Position numbers and translations under genes: made by a program. Shown here piece by piece: positions 22,540 to 37,500 of a stretch of 64,000 nucleotides of DNA. Source of the DNA: Mytilus californianus (lineage: Eukaryota > Mollusca > Bivalvia > Mytilida > Mytilidae); contig NW_026262734.1 of assembly GCF_021869535.1 (NCBI RefSeq), positions 81,344,339 through 81,408,338 on the forward strand, in the 5' to 3' direction. A model generated the notes under the pieces. That model saw only the letters and a program-made list of their open reading frames with translations. It was not told the origin of the DNA and searched no databases. Every line of letters begins with the position of its first letter. The first letter of the stretch is position 1.

Positions 22540-25500
22540 GTCAGTACAAATAAAATTTATACAAAGAATTTAAAGAAATACGTAAGTAGATAGAGGATAA
22601 AAGAGCTAGGAAATGGTAAAAGAAAAGTTTCTGAAAAGAATCAGATTAGAAGAACATTGAATATTTAAAAAATCTTTCATATGGATAACTTGCAAAGTCA
22701 TAGAGAAATTGGCAGACAAAAACCAGAAGTTTTATTGTTTACACAAAAAAAAACCAAATGTAAATTTTGGTTAAGGCTAATTCACATCTTGGCAGAGCAT
22801 TTGATTTGTATACAGAACTTTTTATATTGCAAATACATGTATGCTTATATGCAAAGTGCAATATTGAACTTGTTGACGATCAACAATGTTTTTATGGTAA
22901 AGTGTTTATTTTAGACCATCTGAAGCAGTAAGTGAAGAAACAGCCGCTGGTGTGTGGGATTTCAATGACCCTACCACAAAACTCAACTGTAACTGTTCAA
23001 GGTAAATATATTAAATCACTACCACAAAGCCAAATTATTATTATTAAAGGTATATATATTTGGAGGTAATCCATATATGCCAAAATGAAACAGGTTAGCT
23101 TTTGTAAGAGTATAAAGAAGCATTATAGGACGAAATACTGTGTAGTTTGAATTATGTACTGCTAAATTGATGCTAATTTTTTTGAAAAATAGTAACTTCA
23201 AAGGTTTTTATGTCAAATTACTCAAATACTACATTAAGTAATAGAATAATCTTCCTAAAATACTAACAGATATATTAAATACATAAAAGGCATATATAGG
23301 ATAGGCTCTGCATAAAGATTAGTGCTATTCAATAACAAGTGACTGGTAAGGTTTTGCAAATAAGTCTTATATAAGAGTGGCGGAAGATACCAAAGGCATA
23401 GTCCGATTAAAATGTACTAAAATTATTGTTTCAGGCATCGTTTATTAAAGAATAAGCCAATCTTGACAGGACAAAACAAAACACAACAAGGAACAACAAA
23501 CAAGCATGGAAAAGGGGATTTTAAAACAGACAAAAATGAAAGACCACCTTCTAGATTAGGCAGAAGCACAGCCTTCCATCGCCAGTCAACAACTGCAGAG
23601 GTAGTAGATGTTGACTTGTTGATGCAGAGGGCAACAGTACAGGGTGTTAACTTTGCTCCTTCCCAAGGACCAGGTGGAACATTACCACAGTTGAATAACA
23701 CGGGTGAAGGTAGCACAGTTCCAGAAGGCCATTCTCCAGCGGCTGTACCTTCACCACTAGAAGAGCCAAACAGTCATTCTCATGTCAGTCAGAGTGGTGA
23801 ACCTACCATGCCCAAATTAAGTCCACACCCACCACCAGAGGTTCCTGAAATTAAGCCAGTGGTCGAAAATAATCCTAGTGCTATGGTCAATGGACATGTG
23901 GACTTTGCCAAACCAAATGATGTGTCGACGCCAAAAGCAGCAGAAAACGTAATGTCCCCTCCTTGGGTTCCTTCTGAAGCAAAAAATGTTAGTATTAACA
24001 ATTGGATCAAATCTCATCAGCTTCATAAGCATGTAGAGGTTCCTGGGATAAAAAGGCCATTGTTGCCGACCCTTCAGACAGATGGGGAGAGCTTTGTGAC
24101 TGAGAATCTTTACAATCTGGACCCTCTTAACACATGGTAAGTGTTATTCTGTGTAATTGTCATTTGACTTTGGGAGGGGAGAATTAGGGTACTTTCTTCA
24201 ATGTCCTAATATTTGTTCATATATCAAATTTTTTTTTTGAGAATCCTCTTTTTGTATTATTCAGAGGCCATTTATCAACTTTTTGCATATTCTGATTTTT
24301 TTTTAGTAATGAGTGAACCAATGCTTGATATTCGTAGTTGCTATCGTAGTATGTGATACCTATGTAATAAAGGGTTGTTTTTGTCAAGCAGGGTTCATCT
24401 GACATTGACCTCATTTTAACTAAATACATCACTAGTTTATTCAAGTGATTGTTAGTGAAAGTCTTGCATGTCATGAATAAATTCCTCCTCGTAAAGTAAT
24501 TTAGACGACACTTTATAACCTTGTTTGAGCTATATTTGGAATTGGCAATGACATATTTTGTTACAAGATAATGTTTTTAGCACACAACTTATTTAATCAA
24601 CAGCTGTTATGTATGTAATTAGAGAGACGTATTGATATTGATTTGAGGGGATTAAGTATGTAATTTATACTTATAGTCTTCAGGAATGGGATGTATTATG
24701 TTTCAATTAATGTTTGAATTGGATGTAGTGTATACAATATGTTGCAGACTAACCTTTTGATTTTATCAGGTCAATATCTTCACAAGCTTTAGTGTTTATG
24801 AACTTTTTATTTTGGTGCTTAGTAATTAGAAGTTAAAAGTTTTAGCCAACTCTTCTCCTACACTTTCCCAATCCAAAACCAGAAATACAAGTTGATTTTT
24901 CTTTCCTTTTTATGAGACGTGTGTGTGTGATTTTCAAGGGTGTTTCTAGTCTTCTTGTCTGTTAATTTATAACTCTAATCTTTAAAGAAAGGGGTAAATA
25001 CCATCTACATGCATGACATGTACTAAATCAGTGGTTGGATATAACTGTAGTCGTTGCAGCCTTATTTAATTTGACACTTGTGCAAAATACTGTAAAAAAA
25101 GGTACACCCATTGAAGTGATTTTTGGCAAATATCAACTGTTTAATGGGGAAAAAACCATTTATGCATTGACCAATTTTTGTTTTAAATCAAAAGTAGTTT
25201 TAAGCCTCTATGTATTAAAGGTCTATGGGAATATATGATTGAAATTTTAAAAAAATCAATAGATAAATTGATTAGTGTTCTATAACATATTTAGATGGGG
25301 TCTGTTGTACTGAGCAACATCGTTGGTAATTCCTGCTATAATGCTTTATGTATTACTTGTCGAGAGTATTGTTGAAGAGAGTGTATTTAATACTAGAGTT
25401 GAGGGGTTTTATAAATTTACATTTGAAGATTAATTGATTGTTGTAGTGTCTAGTGGCAAATTTTGCATGCATATTCTGTACAAGAACGAAGATGACACCA

Positions 25501-28500
25501 AGTACAAGAGTCCACCTGCAAAATAATCAACGAGATTTTGAAAGGGTTCTTGATCATCCAACCATTTCACTGTTTTTTCTTATTATAAAAAATCTGTTTT
25601 ATTGTTTTTACTATTTAAGATGTGGATAGGATTTTAGATTCAGAAACTCCACTTTACCCCACAATTCTAACCAATATAAGTCTTTGTCTTGCTTATTATT
25701 TACAAAATGGTCTGTCCCTGTTTGTCCCAAACCTTATGCAACCACAATAAAGTTTAGAGGAAAATTTTCATTTTATTGTCTTTTATTTATCTTTTCTTAG
25801 TTAAAAATGAAGAGATGAAGGTCTTAACTTGTCAGAAATCCTGTTTGGAACACAAATGGGTGATATTTAAAGATTGATAGGCATGTAACCCATCCATGGG
25901 CAGCATATCAAATAAAGACTCCTGACAAGAGTCCACCTGCAAAATAGTCCGAGTTGTTGAAAGGGTTCTTGAATATGCAAATAGTGGGCTTGCCATACAT
26001 GAGGCATTTCATTTAAAGTCTGGATGCGAGTCATGTGACTAATATATACTGCCAAACATACACACAAAGAAGAGGTTTTAAAATTACTGCTGGACAGTAG
26101 AATTCTAGGTGACCATATTTTTATACTCCAGTCAGGCGTGTCAACTATTGTAGGTCTACATCTGAAAGAGTTTTAGTTAACTTCAAAGATAATTGCATTT
26201 ATTTAACCATTGAAAGTCACAAGATAAGTGTACTAGATTATAGTTGGTTATTGTCCATTGTCAGACCTTTCATATATTTCTGGTAGAAAGTAAGTTTAAA
26301 CTGAGAAACCCATGATTTTGGAATTCTTTAGAAATTTTAAAGTTTAACAGTACTTACATACTTGCATGTTTATTTTAAACTTAAATTTTAGGTTGAGTAT
26401 CCCAGTACTGAAGAAACCACGATATGAAGAACTGTCTCCGGATGGGGAATCAATGATGATATCCCAGAAGCACATGAATTGTAATTCTCCCCAGTCTATG
26501 GAAGATGATCCTTACGAGTTTTCTGATGAGGCATCAATTAATCCTGCTACAATCACAAACAGAAAGATGAGAGATAGCAGAGATGAAGGCTTTCACAATC
26601 GCAAGTCTCCTTACGGCAGAGGGGTAAGGTTATAGTTAAATTCAAAATGTCTGTCTCGGACAGGAAGTGAGGTCTTGGATTCACTTGACAGGAAGGGGTG
26701 TGATTGACAACAAGCCATATCTGTTTGTCTATGAGTTTCATTGATAGATTATGTCTGCTTTTAGTTAACATTTGCTATGTAAAAGATAATGGAAACAGTG
26801 CTATGTCAGGACCTTATTAATATTTCGTTGCATTCTTCTAGTATTGGAATTGAAAAGTTTTAAAAACAAGTATATTTTTGAGGGCATTCAGAATTTAGCA
26901 GCTAAATCTTAAGTGGTTAGTGCAGTTGAAATCGAAAGAGTCCTATCAAAATAGAATGGACAGATTATCTGTTAAAGAACATTATGTGGTCCCAATCCCC
27001 TGGTGGTCTTTCAAGAAAATCTGCTTGTCCTCAATATTATTTCTATTGCAAAATACCAAAATTGTGTTGGTCCTTCTCAACATTTTAGTGGTCATAACCT
27101 TCAGACTACCACTTTTCGAGAACTCTGCAATTTTAGTAGAAAATTTACTGTCTTCCACATAGACACATGACAGATGGAATGAACTCTGAGCTTTTGGCGA
27201 TGCTTTGGTAAAAGTCAACTTTGAGTGTCTTTTCAGTTAATAAATGGCATGTAAGACATAAACTTTAAGAAATTTGAGGTAAATCAAAACTACAACTGAA
27301 CTATTATTTGTAGGATGATGAATCTGGTAGATTGGATTCTAACAGGGATGGTACTGGTAAGTAGAAATTTTATTAATTTATCTGCTTTCTTCATTTGTGA
27401 ATAAAAGGAGATGTGGGGCACAAGTCAATGAGACAGCTACCCAACAACCCAAAAATCAAAATTCATTTAGAGGTCAACATACTAGTTATATAGAAAATAT
27501 ATTCATCTATATTAGATAAAAGGATAAAAGATCTTTGAATCATTAATTCTAAAATGTTTATTTCAGGTCCTTTAAAAATTTTGAAAAATGTTTGCTTTAT
27601 GAAATAAGTAGATTTGAAAACTATAATTAGTATTATCTTAACATAGAGGATGCTATTGATTGATTGATTGATTGATTGGTGTTTAACGCAACTTTCAACC
27701 CTATTGTGCTATTTTGTGGCGGTCAGTTTTTATTGGTGGAGGAAGCCGTTGTGTCCAGAGAGAACCACCAGCCTTGCGTAGAAAAATTGACAATCCTAGT
27801 CAATTAAGATTGCAGTCAAGTGCACCTGCTCCCTACAGGATTCGAACTCACAACATCAATGTTGACTGGCTAGTGATACAGTAGTTGGACCACTCAGCCA
27901 CTGAGGCCCTCTAGAGGATACTATAAGCCAATAAAACTTAAAGTACACACAAGATTTCGATTTAATGAATGAACTGCCCTGATTGACCTGCGGTCATTTG
28001 TGGGTAAAACGCCTCATTGGACATAATATATAATATTGTAATGATATTTGCTTTGTGACGTCAATTTTTCTGGGGAAAAGCACCCGATCGGGAGGTCATG
28101 TATTTAAACTATAAAGGATGATGATGAACCTAGTATGCAATTTAATGTAAAACTAATTTTTGTAGATCCTGGCTCCTTGACATCACCGCCAGCAACTCCA
28201 AACCCAGCTTTAAAGCAGGATGGTCTGATGCATCTGAATGATCTTGTTGTGAAACCTTCAGATCTGGACCATATATTTGAGTCGGACTCGGATAATGATG
28301 AATCTGTAAGTTACCAGTCAATACATTGTTGAATTGAGAGTGACATTATTTTATCAGTGATACATTTCTGCTCATAGTATGGATTTGAAAATGAGTTATT
28401 AGAAAAGAAAAACAAGGGATATGGGGTATCCATCCATGACACAAAATCAGTAAATGCACAACAAAAAACATACTAAAAGCTAAGGAACAGCGCTTTTATT

Positions 28501-31500
28501 GCTAAGTTGCCTTATGTATTAAATAAGTAAAGTCTAAATTCATATTGGAAGTTTTAAAAATTACTGTACTTGTACATTTCTAATATTTATTTGGTCTTTT
28601 GGGTAAAAAACATGAAACAGTTAAGATATTTTATAATTAACAATCTTTTCAATATCCTTCATCTTTGAATTATTCTTTGTATCAAAAGATTGGATTTATA
28701 TTATGTTTCTTTCATTTTCAGTCATTATTGCCAAAAGACACAATTATTCCCGATGATCTAAAGCATGCTACAAAAATTGTCATTCAGCCCACTGAAGGAG
28801 TGATAGGTAAGCTAGTTATAAATAAAAAAAAAAGGGAAAAAACTTACAAAGTGTTCAAAAGGAAAGAACAACAAAAAGTACACTAAGGAACATTTAAAAA
28901 AAGGAATATGGAGAGGATACAAGGTAGCAATGACTTAAAAATTATTTGAGGTATAACAATGCTGAGGTATAACAAAGAGGGGACAAGGTTGCAGGGTAAC
29001 AGACAGTGTGAAAAAAACGTGTTTTTGGTATGTGCATTATGATGTTTTGTGATTGACCAAAAAACATGACTGTTTAATTTGAGGACAAGACTGTGTCCCT
29101 TTTAAATGTGTTGATTATATTGTATTTTCCTGAATACATAATTTTGCATTTACTTTTTTCAGCTGCTTCAGAATTGATCCGAATGTACCCAACACCTCCA
29201 TCAAATAATTCAGAGATTTCACCCATATCATACCATGAAGTTATTGAAACATATGAAAGGCCCATTATCAAGAAAGAAATTAATGTTCCTTCTATTGAAG
29301 AGTTCCTCAAGGTAAGCGTTTAGTGTCATAACATTATCTATTTTTTGTATGATGAAGCAATAATTGGATTTCTTTAAATATTTTACATAGAAATGGATAT
29401 TTTAGAATGTAATTTCATCTAAAGGATGTTATTTTTTCTTCTTTACTTTTGAATTACTCTTTTAGTTTGAATTTACCAAAGCTGTGTTAAATATCATTTG
29501 GCCAGTTCAAAATGACACTTTTGAAAAAAAAAATGTTCTGTCATTGACTGCCACTGGTAAGGATAGGAAAAAGATGCTGTGTCTAGCTGATACAGACATG
29601 ACAGAGGGAAAGATCACACTTTTTAAAATTCATAAATTGAAAATTTTTCATTGAATATTTATTCACCTTTTAAACTTTAAAAAAAAGAATTGTGGAAATA
29701 ATCGGAAAATTATTAAAATGGACAGAAACCTGTGTTTGACTTGCCAGCAATTTTATGGTTAAAAGTGTCTTCCCTTACCTTGAATTTATGTATAAGAGTT
29801 AAATTGTTTTTGTTGTGTTATTAACAGGATGTACCTAGTGTGTTCCAGCCACAAGAACAAGAAGAATTTGTCAGTTCAGAAAAATACTCAACAGTGACTC
29901 TACCTAGTAACAAACTGTCTCCTATCCACCACCCACCAGATTATAAAGCTTCTTGGCAGTTTCCTATGCCAATCATGGAGAAACCTCCACCTAACAGGTA
30001 CTTTTACCTATATTTGATATAGTGCTTTGCATATTTTCAAATTGTTTACAATATTCTTGTAGCTTAATCAGTCAGGGATATAACTCTATAGGGTTATTAC
30101 AGAAAAATAACATACATTTGTTATTGTGGACTAAAAAATCAAAGAACTGTGATAACATATGTATGTTACATGTTTCAAAGGGACAATATACATCACTAGT
30201 TTAGTTAAAATGCATACAAGTTCTATTGATATTACTATTGTCTTTATGTATACTTAACTATAGAAAGATATAACAGTTCATAGTTTGCCAATTTTGCATA
30301 GTACACCTATATGTTATTACAGAAAAAATATGCCTGTAATAACTAAAGGGTGTTATCACAGCTTCTCTATATCACTCCAAAGCATTTTCTCAGACAAACA
30401 TCATGCTTAATTACAATGTATTTTAATTTATTGTAAGAAATAATGACCAGAGCATGTAATGAGGTTCTGCGCAAGCTTCCCAGTAATTCCCAAGTGTCTC
30501 ATATAATAAGTTACATTCCTTTAATAACTAAGCTATGTTATTACAGCTAAGTTTATCCCTTAAAAGCCTCGTCTCATTGATTTACCATGGTTAATCAAAA
30601 ATGTATTAATTCAATTAAAAAATTAATTATCAAGGCTATGCATTTAGTTTCTGCGCAAAGTCTCAAGAGTTCCCTAGAGCCCATTATAAATTAAAACATT
30701 TTTGATTTATTTTACAAATAACAAACATATGTTATTGCAGATTTAGAAAATTTAAGGAATAAAGAGTAGACTACTCATGAAAGTATCTGTAATAACACAC
30801 ACAAGTTATTTTCTGTAATAACCCTATAGAGTTATATCTCTGACTGTTAATAGGCTAACTCATACTTTATGAAAATATAAAAAAAAATATATAAAAATTT
30901 CATCGCAGTAAATTGACAAGAAATTTTTACAAAAGTGAACTGTAAAATTGAGAATGGAAATGGGGAATGTGTCAAAGAGCAGAAAACAGCCCAATGTGAC
31001 CAATAGGTCTTCAACACAGTAAATTTATTTTCATCAATTACAAAATACTAACGAGATACTTAATTTTTTATGGACATTTGATTTCATAGTTTTGCCTAAG
31101 TCTGCATACAAAGCAGAAGAAAATTTGTTCTTTGTCGTAGACGTACATTTGTTGTTCTCAAAATACACGGAAATTAGGAATCTACAATAGTGGATTTACA
31201 AATCCCTTATATAAAAGTCACATACATGTAGGACAGAAACTGTGCAATATGGCGTTGAAGAATGAACATCTTTGGTTTGTTATATTATCTTGACCAATAA
31301 CATCATGTAGATAGTTGACAAGTGAATGAACTAAACAAAGACCAGAAAAAAGTCATGACCTATTACACAATTATGTAAATGCACTTGTCACGTTCAGCAT
31401 AAAAAATAGTTTGACAAAATGAAGGGATGATAATTGGGAAGTAAAGCTCCAAACATCTGAATTGGAGTTTTCATGGTTTTCAAGAAAAACAACATCAACA

Positions 31501-34500
31501 TATGAAAATATTTTTTGTTGCTACTGCTGATTAAAACATAGTTCATTGATATATCCTTTCAAGATATATAGAGTTTATTGAATTGCATGCATGTAAGGAA
31601 TTTTTTTTCATTTCTGGAGAATTAAATACGTCAAACATTTACACTGACACTTAAAATTGGATTTTAGAATTGTGTGCAGAAATTTTATTTTATGTATTTG
31701 AAAACAAAATTCATTATATCATTGAGGATAAGTGGTATATTTGTAACTTTTATATTGATAGCTACATAAACATACCGTCCATAGAGAATATTCCAAGCTT
31801 GCCATCACGTATGCCCTCCAGTGCAATAGAATCTTCGCCTGCAATGTTCCAGACATCAAGTGTGGGACCACAAAGGACACCGATGAGTTACGAACTGCAG
31901 TCCCCTGCATCAAATGCTTCGTCATATCTAAACAAAACCTTAAACTCTGTAGACAACCAGGGTACTAATAATCAAATAGCAGAGGTGCAAAGTTTGATTG
32001 TCAATATCTTGTTAATGGATTCTAGACTCAACGTCTTTAAAGATGCTAATTTTGATAGTTGTAATTTTTGTGTGTGTAACGGTAATATAAAAGGTGCTGA
32101 TAGTGGTATTCTCATAGAGGATCCATCTGGTGAGGCACAGTACAGTTGTACGTGTGGATTTAGTGCTATTCGCAATAGACGATTTGGAATTCATGCAGGA
32201 TTATTTTACGAGGATGAGGTTGACATTACAGGTGTGCGAAACGATCGATTAGATAGACGGAAGCCTGGTCTGTTATCGTTGGAATTTAATGGTGAACATA
32301 AAGGGGATGACCCAAATATGTTGGTGCTCGAGTTATTATTAGGACAGTTTACTGTGCCGTATCCTTCCTCATCCTCATCTCAACTTTTAATCAGACTCTC
32401 TATGAACACAGATACTTCATATGCAGCTATTTCAGTCGATGATTTCCCACTAAGGGGTAAGTCTTCATTCTATTATCATTGGAAATTTTAACTTTTGAAA
32501 ACAGAAGTAATTTTGATGCTTACTTTTTATTTCTTGTCTGTAGTGACAGTATATGTAATCACACTCTTGGCAAATTCTGTAAGTTCAGAAATTATTGAGA
32601 TATGCTTTATTATGAATATGAATAATTGACAGGATGATTAAGAACATCCCAATATTTAAAACTTGCGTTTAAATTTTGGTGGTAATATTAGTCTTATTCA
32701 ATAGTTAGTTTATCTGGTACTATTGTCAGTTGTAAAAGATTAGTGGTAATACATAAAAGTACCTTTAATGTGATTCTATAAACTAAAGTCACGGTTGCAC
32801 CAGCCTGGGTTGCAGTTAAAGTGTGAACCACAGTTCAACCAATGTGAAATATAGTGATTGCATTTGATTATTGAAATGTGACAAGACTTGGATATTTCAG
32901 AGAATCAACCCCTAATCACTTTTACTCACTGTGACAAATCACCATCAAGAGTGATTTTAAACTAAATCACCCTGTCTGTGTATATATGTAAATACAGTAA
33001 ATCCCGCAAATCATATCAAGTAGAACTGAAAACAGGAAAAAGTCAGAATTAAACTTGCCCAGTAAAAATTGTATCCATTAGCCATGATTAGCAGTATAAA
33101 GAATTCAAGAATAGTTTGGTTTGCTGATAAAGGCTGTTTCATAAAAACATACATGGAACCCAGGGAAGGCACTTCCAAATCTCAGCGATGGGTGGGTGTC
33201 ATATATATGTTTTTGCATACTGGAAATGTAAGTGAAATTTTAATTTGCCTCTATAGGTGGTTACCCCATTTTTAAAGTGCCTTCCCTGGGTACAATGTAT
33301 GTTTTAATGGAACAGCCCTAACATGGTATTAATAACACAAGCAATTTTAAGCAAAAATGTTATACTGTTTAAACTTGGTGGTTTTGGACCACTGTGGTCC
33401 GCCAGTTATCTTTATTTAGACACACTTGAAAGCCTTGCTGGTCAATGTTGATCTTGTGTATTATTATAAACAAAAGATATAGTGTGGGTGAAAGTCAATG
33501 AGGTGGAAACAGTCTAACCAATGAAATCATTGGGGTCAACTTGATCAACATATGTTTATAAAAAAATACCACAAATATCATTTGGCTTAGTTATTTAAAG
33601 AGTAAGATTCATGTAAATGAAAAGAAAATAACAACATTTAAACAGTGATTTTGCTAGCGCTCGTCACTTTCGTAATTTACAAAACTGTTTTCAAAATGAC
33701 GAAAGTATTTCAAATCAATTTCGTCACTTAAATTTGGAAAGTGTAATAATATTTTCACATGAAAATACTATAATTCTACCTGTCTACATGTTTCTGACAA
33801 GTTTATGACCCTCAGCTAATTAACATTTACAACAGGTGTTATAAGTTGTGATTACAGCTAATCCGTTTATCGCCATCGGATGGGTCACTAATCCGGTTAA
33901 TTATTTTCCCCAGTAAAATCAGTCAGACTGCATTTTAATTTCAATATTTCTCAAGGCCAACGACCACAATTTGCAGTTCGTTTGTCGTAGTTTCGTCATT
34001 TGTACAAAATTGTTTTCCCCCGGACAGTTCGCTTTTTAATTTCAATATTTCTAAAACGATCATAATTTGCAATTCGTTTGTCGTAGTTTCGTCAAATGAT
34101 TGTATTTTCGTCATCTTTGATATAAAACGTTCAATTTCGATTAAAAAGATAGAACTTTATTCAAAACGTTCAGAAATGTTTTCACGTTAAAAACTTCCAT
34201 CATCATCAACGAGTCAAACAGGTGCTTCCTTTACGATATACTGCGCATGAGTGAAAGTTTTCCTGTAGACACTAAAACGTAAAATACTAAATAAATTTAG
34301 TGCCAAAATAAATAAGAGAGGCAAATATAGTTCTTACTAAGCAAATTGAAATAAAAAAATGATAATTTCCTGTCTTTTAAACACGAACCAATCCGTAAAT
34401 GAATCCGGATTCATTCTGAATCTATTATCTACTTGTCACTTCCTGTTTACATTTCATTTGAAAATCGAAAGTAAACATGATAAATTCTCGATTAATTTAC

Positions 34501-37500
34501 AATTTACAGTTAACGTTATTAGAATCGTTCCATTTGAATTTGTACAAATCCTTGGTTCCAACTTTATAGAAATTAATTCAAAATATCGATTTAAACGTAT
34601 TATAAGGATAATGATTATGCAGTGTAATAGTCTTACAAAGTTCAACAAGTTCATTTATACTGTGATTCCTGGTTTTAAAAAAAGGAACCCAACTTTTGTT
34701 GATCAGGAATGTCCCCTGAAACTAATTGAAGTAAAATTTTGAACTAGATTTTCAGATCTTATATCCTAATCTTCATCTTTTAGTGACACATGAGTCAAAT
34801 CATGCAATTGATGCCTTAGTCCTTCAAAGTCTGACAAAGATCGTACATGTATAGCTAGTAATATGCATACATCCTTGGTCCCTTGCTGTAACCCAAAATA
34901 ATGTTGATTTTCATCTCGCGCAAAAGTGACTAAAGCCCTCAAAATCCTAGCTTAAACCCTGCATTTAAACACTAATTACTGGTCAATAACAAGTGACCTG
35001 AACCAAGATAGAAATGTATGGTTAATCCTGACACTATTGGTAATAGATAAAAACAGAATGGTGCATTTAATTTGATTATATATGGTAGAAACTGTTTACC
35101 AAGAGATATCAGTACTTGAGAATTTTACCATGATTACTCGTTGAATATTATATAAATAACACATAGATGAGAGGGTGATCGAGCAGATTGTTACCCCGAG
35201 AAAACATTGTCAACCGCAGCAAAGCCAAGGTTGACAATGTCTTTTTGAAGGGTAACAATCTGCTCTATCACCCTCTCAGCTATGTATTATTTACTTTATT
35301 ATACTGAATGATCTGTTAATACTGTCTGTTAAATTTCCAATTCAAAGTAATAAACAATGACCTCTTGTACATAACAACCATCCCTATTTAGTAAAGCACA
35401 CAAATGATCAAGATTCTCTGTGAAGGGTAATAGAGTTTTTGCCATGGGGTAGAGTAAATTATCTCCCTCGTATTAACTAATCAGAATCCCGCATTTTGAC
35501 ATGCAGTATAAAAATTCTATTATTTGATCATATTAGAAATTGAAATATACTGGAATATCAGTTCTTTAGAATGTTATCCATTATATTTGCAGATGGAAAC
35601 GATGTTTCCTATACAGCTTTAGACCAAGGTCGGCAGGCTATGGAACACTGTTTACCAACTAAACTGAACGATGATGTGATGAAAACTACTTGTCTCCATA
35701 AATGGCAATTTTTACAAGGTAAATATTTATATCTGAAGGTTGCCTGCCAAAAATGTGTCTTCCTTGTCAGGTTACTGACAGAATAGTGGTATAATGGTAA
35801 GCATGACTATAGCTAGTTTTTGAAAAGGGTATCATCTGCACATTTGTATTTGTTAAAACATGTAAAGAAAAAAATTGTTGCTGTCAGTTAAGAACAGCAT
35901 TTACTCAATAAAAAGAATTGCTAAAATAAGATCAAATAATTCTCTCTGGTAATTAGATATATATTATTCATGCTAAGAGAAATAAAGGAAAAATGAAATA
36001 TAAAATGTTTACTACATGTGGGAATTACATTTTAAAAGCAGTTTAAGAAATGTACCTACAGAAGTAAATCTAAAATCAAAATAATTATTCACTTTTTTAT
36101 CTAACAAATAAGACACCAAGTGTTTGCATAGCAGAAACTTATACATTATTTTAAAGTTTTAAGTTAAGGAAAGTCCAATGAATTCTCGTGTTACACTTGA
36201 GATGTGATTAGTCAATAGGAAATTGCTTGTTAAGTAGTTTAATGTTGTGGTGTAACATTCAATTGATGTTTCTGTCTAAACACCCAATTGTAAAACAGGA
36301 TATAGCTTTTTCATAATACTTATGAGGGTGCTTATATGTATATAAAAGTTATTTGATTTGTGTAAGATTAAACAAAAAATAATTTACAGAATATGATATA
36401 TGACATGCAATACACACGCACACAAGTTGATTCAGTTTAAATAACGTGTTTATGATGATGATATAGTCCATTTGATGCACAAATATGAAAAAAATTCTCA
36501 ATTACATGCATGTACATTTAAAAAAATTGGAAATTAGATTAACGCATATTTGATCCGTTTTACAACCAAAAACATTGATACTGTTGTCAGATATAACAGT
36601 GTAAACCATTCGACTTTTGCTGTACAGAAAAGAGTAACTGAAATATCTTCCCATTTTAAAGATTACTTGTTTGATATTTATTGATTGCTACATCATTCTT
36701 TAACAAAGATCTTACCTTTTCAGGTGCTACTAAAATACCTCTCAATTCTCAAGACTCCCAACATCTGTTGAAGTCACTACAACCTATTTTGCAAGATGCA
36801 ATACAGAACAAACGTGTGACAAGGTTATGGGAACAGACTTTCAAATTAACGGGTCCTCTCACATGGAAGGAATTTCACCAGCTGGCTGGTCGGGGTAGGT
36901 ATTTTAGTAAAACTGTGTTGTACAATGTAAGGTTAGCCTGTGTTTATGTATGATTTTGCCAATGTTATAGTGCAACAGAATATACAGTACCAAAAAGTTG
37001 AAGGTTTGACACTCTAACAAGCTAGTGTCAGAACAAACTTTTCATTGAGAATTTATTTTTGATATTGTTACTGGAACTTGGAAGTTGTTGAATTATGTCT
37101 TTACATTTACTCTGTGTTTAGAATTTAATGCATGCATTTATCATTGTGAATAGGCAATAATGTGTACAAGTTGTAAAAGTATATCAATAACAAAGGTTTT
37201 TAAATCCTGTTGTAATTTTTGAAATGTTTATCTAGTTTCATTTCTGACATTAAGCAAAACATCGAATTAATTTATGAATTTATGGTACACATAATATTTG
37301 CCATTTGGATTATAAAAAAGTCTTATGGAATTATTTGAAATAATCAAGAGTTGTTTATTTATATGTATTCCATTTTAAATTGCCTTATATTTTGAACTAC
37401 AAGAAAAAAAGTGAGAGAGAGAGAGAGATATTCTTTCTGGTGTACATGTGTACCATGAACATGAAATTGCCTTTCAAAGATGATTAAAAAAACAGAAATC

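Larger units (their letters stand above)
32457..35592. other. MED13 intron 16 (3.1 kb)
   Basis: This intron contains a TWA-type MITE (33131-33318), a roughly 105-base tandem duplication (33928-34100) and a hairpin (35160-35286). A 127-codon frame at 34359-34742 has no recognisable domain and is AT-rich like its surroundings. Confidence 0.75.

Noticed and set aside
23423..24032. Three antisense frames across MED13 exon 9
   Set aside because: They are shadows of a long coding exon on the other strand.
31670..31761. N-terminal extension of the exon 16 frame, with its own ATG
   Set aside because: These codons are intronic. MED13 similarity and phase require entry at 31762 after an AG.
34359..34742. 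127-codon frame in MED13 intron 16
   Set aside because: It is AT-rich like the intron, shows no domain, signal or family resemblance, and lies between exons of a gene on the same strand.
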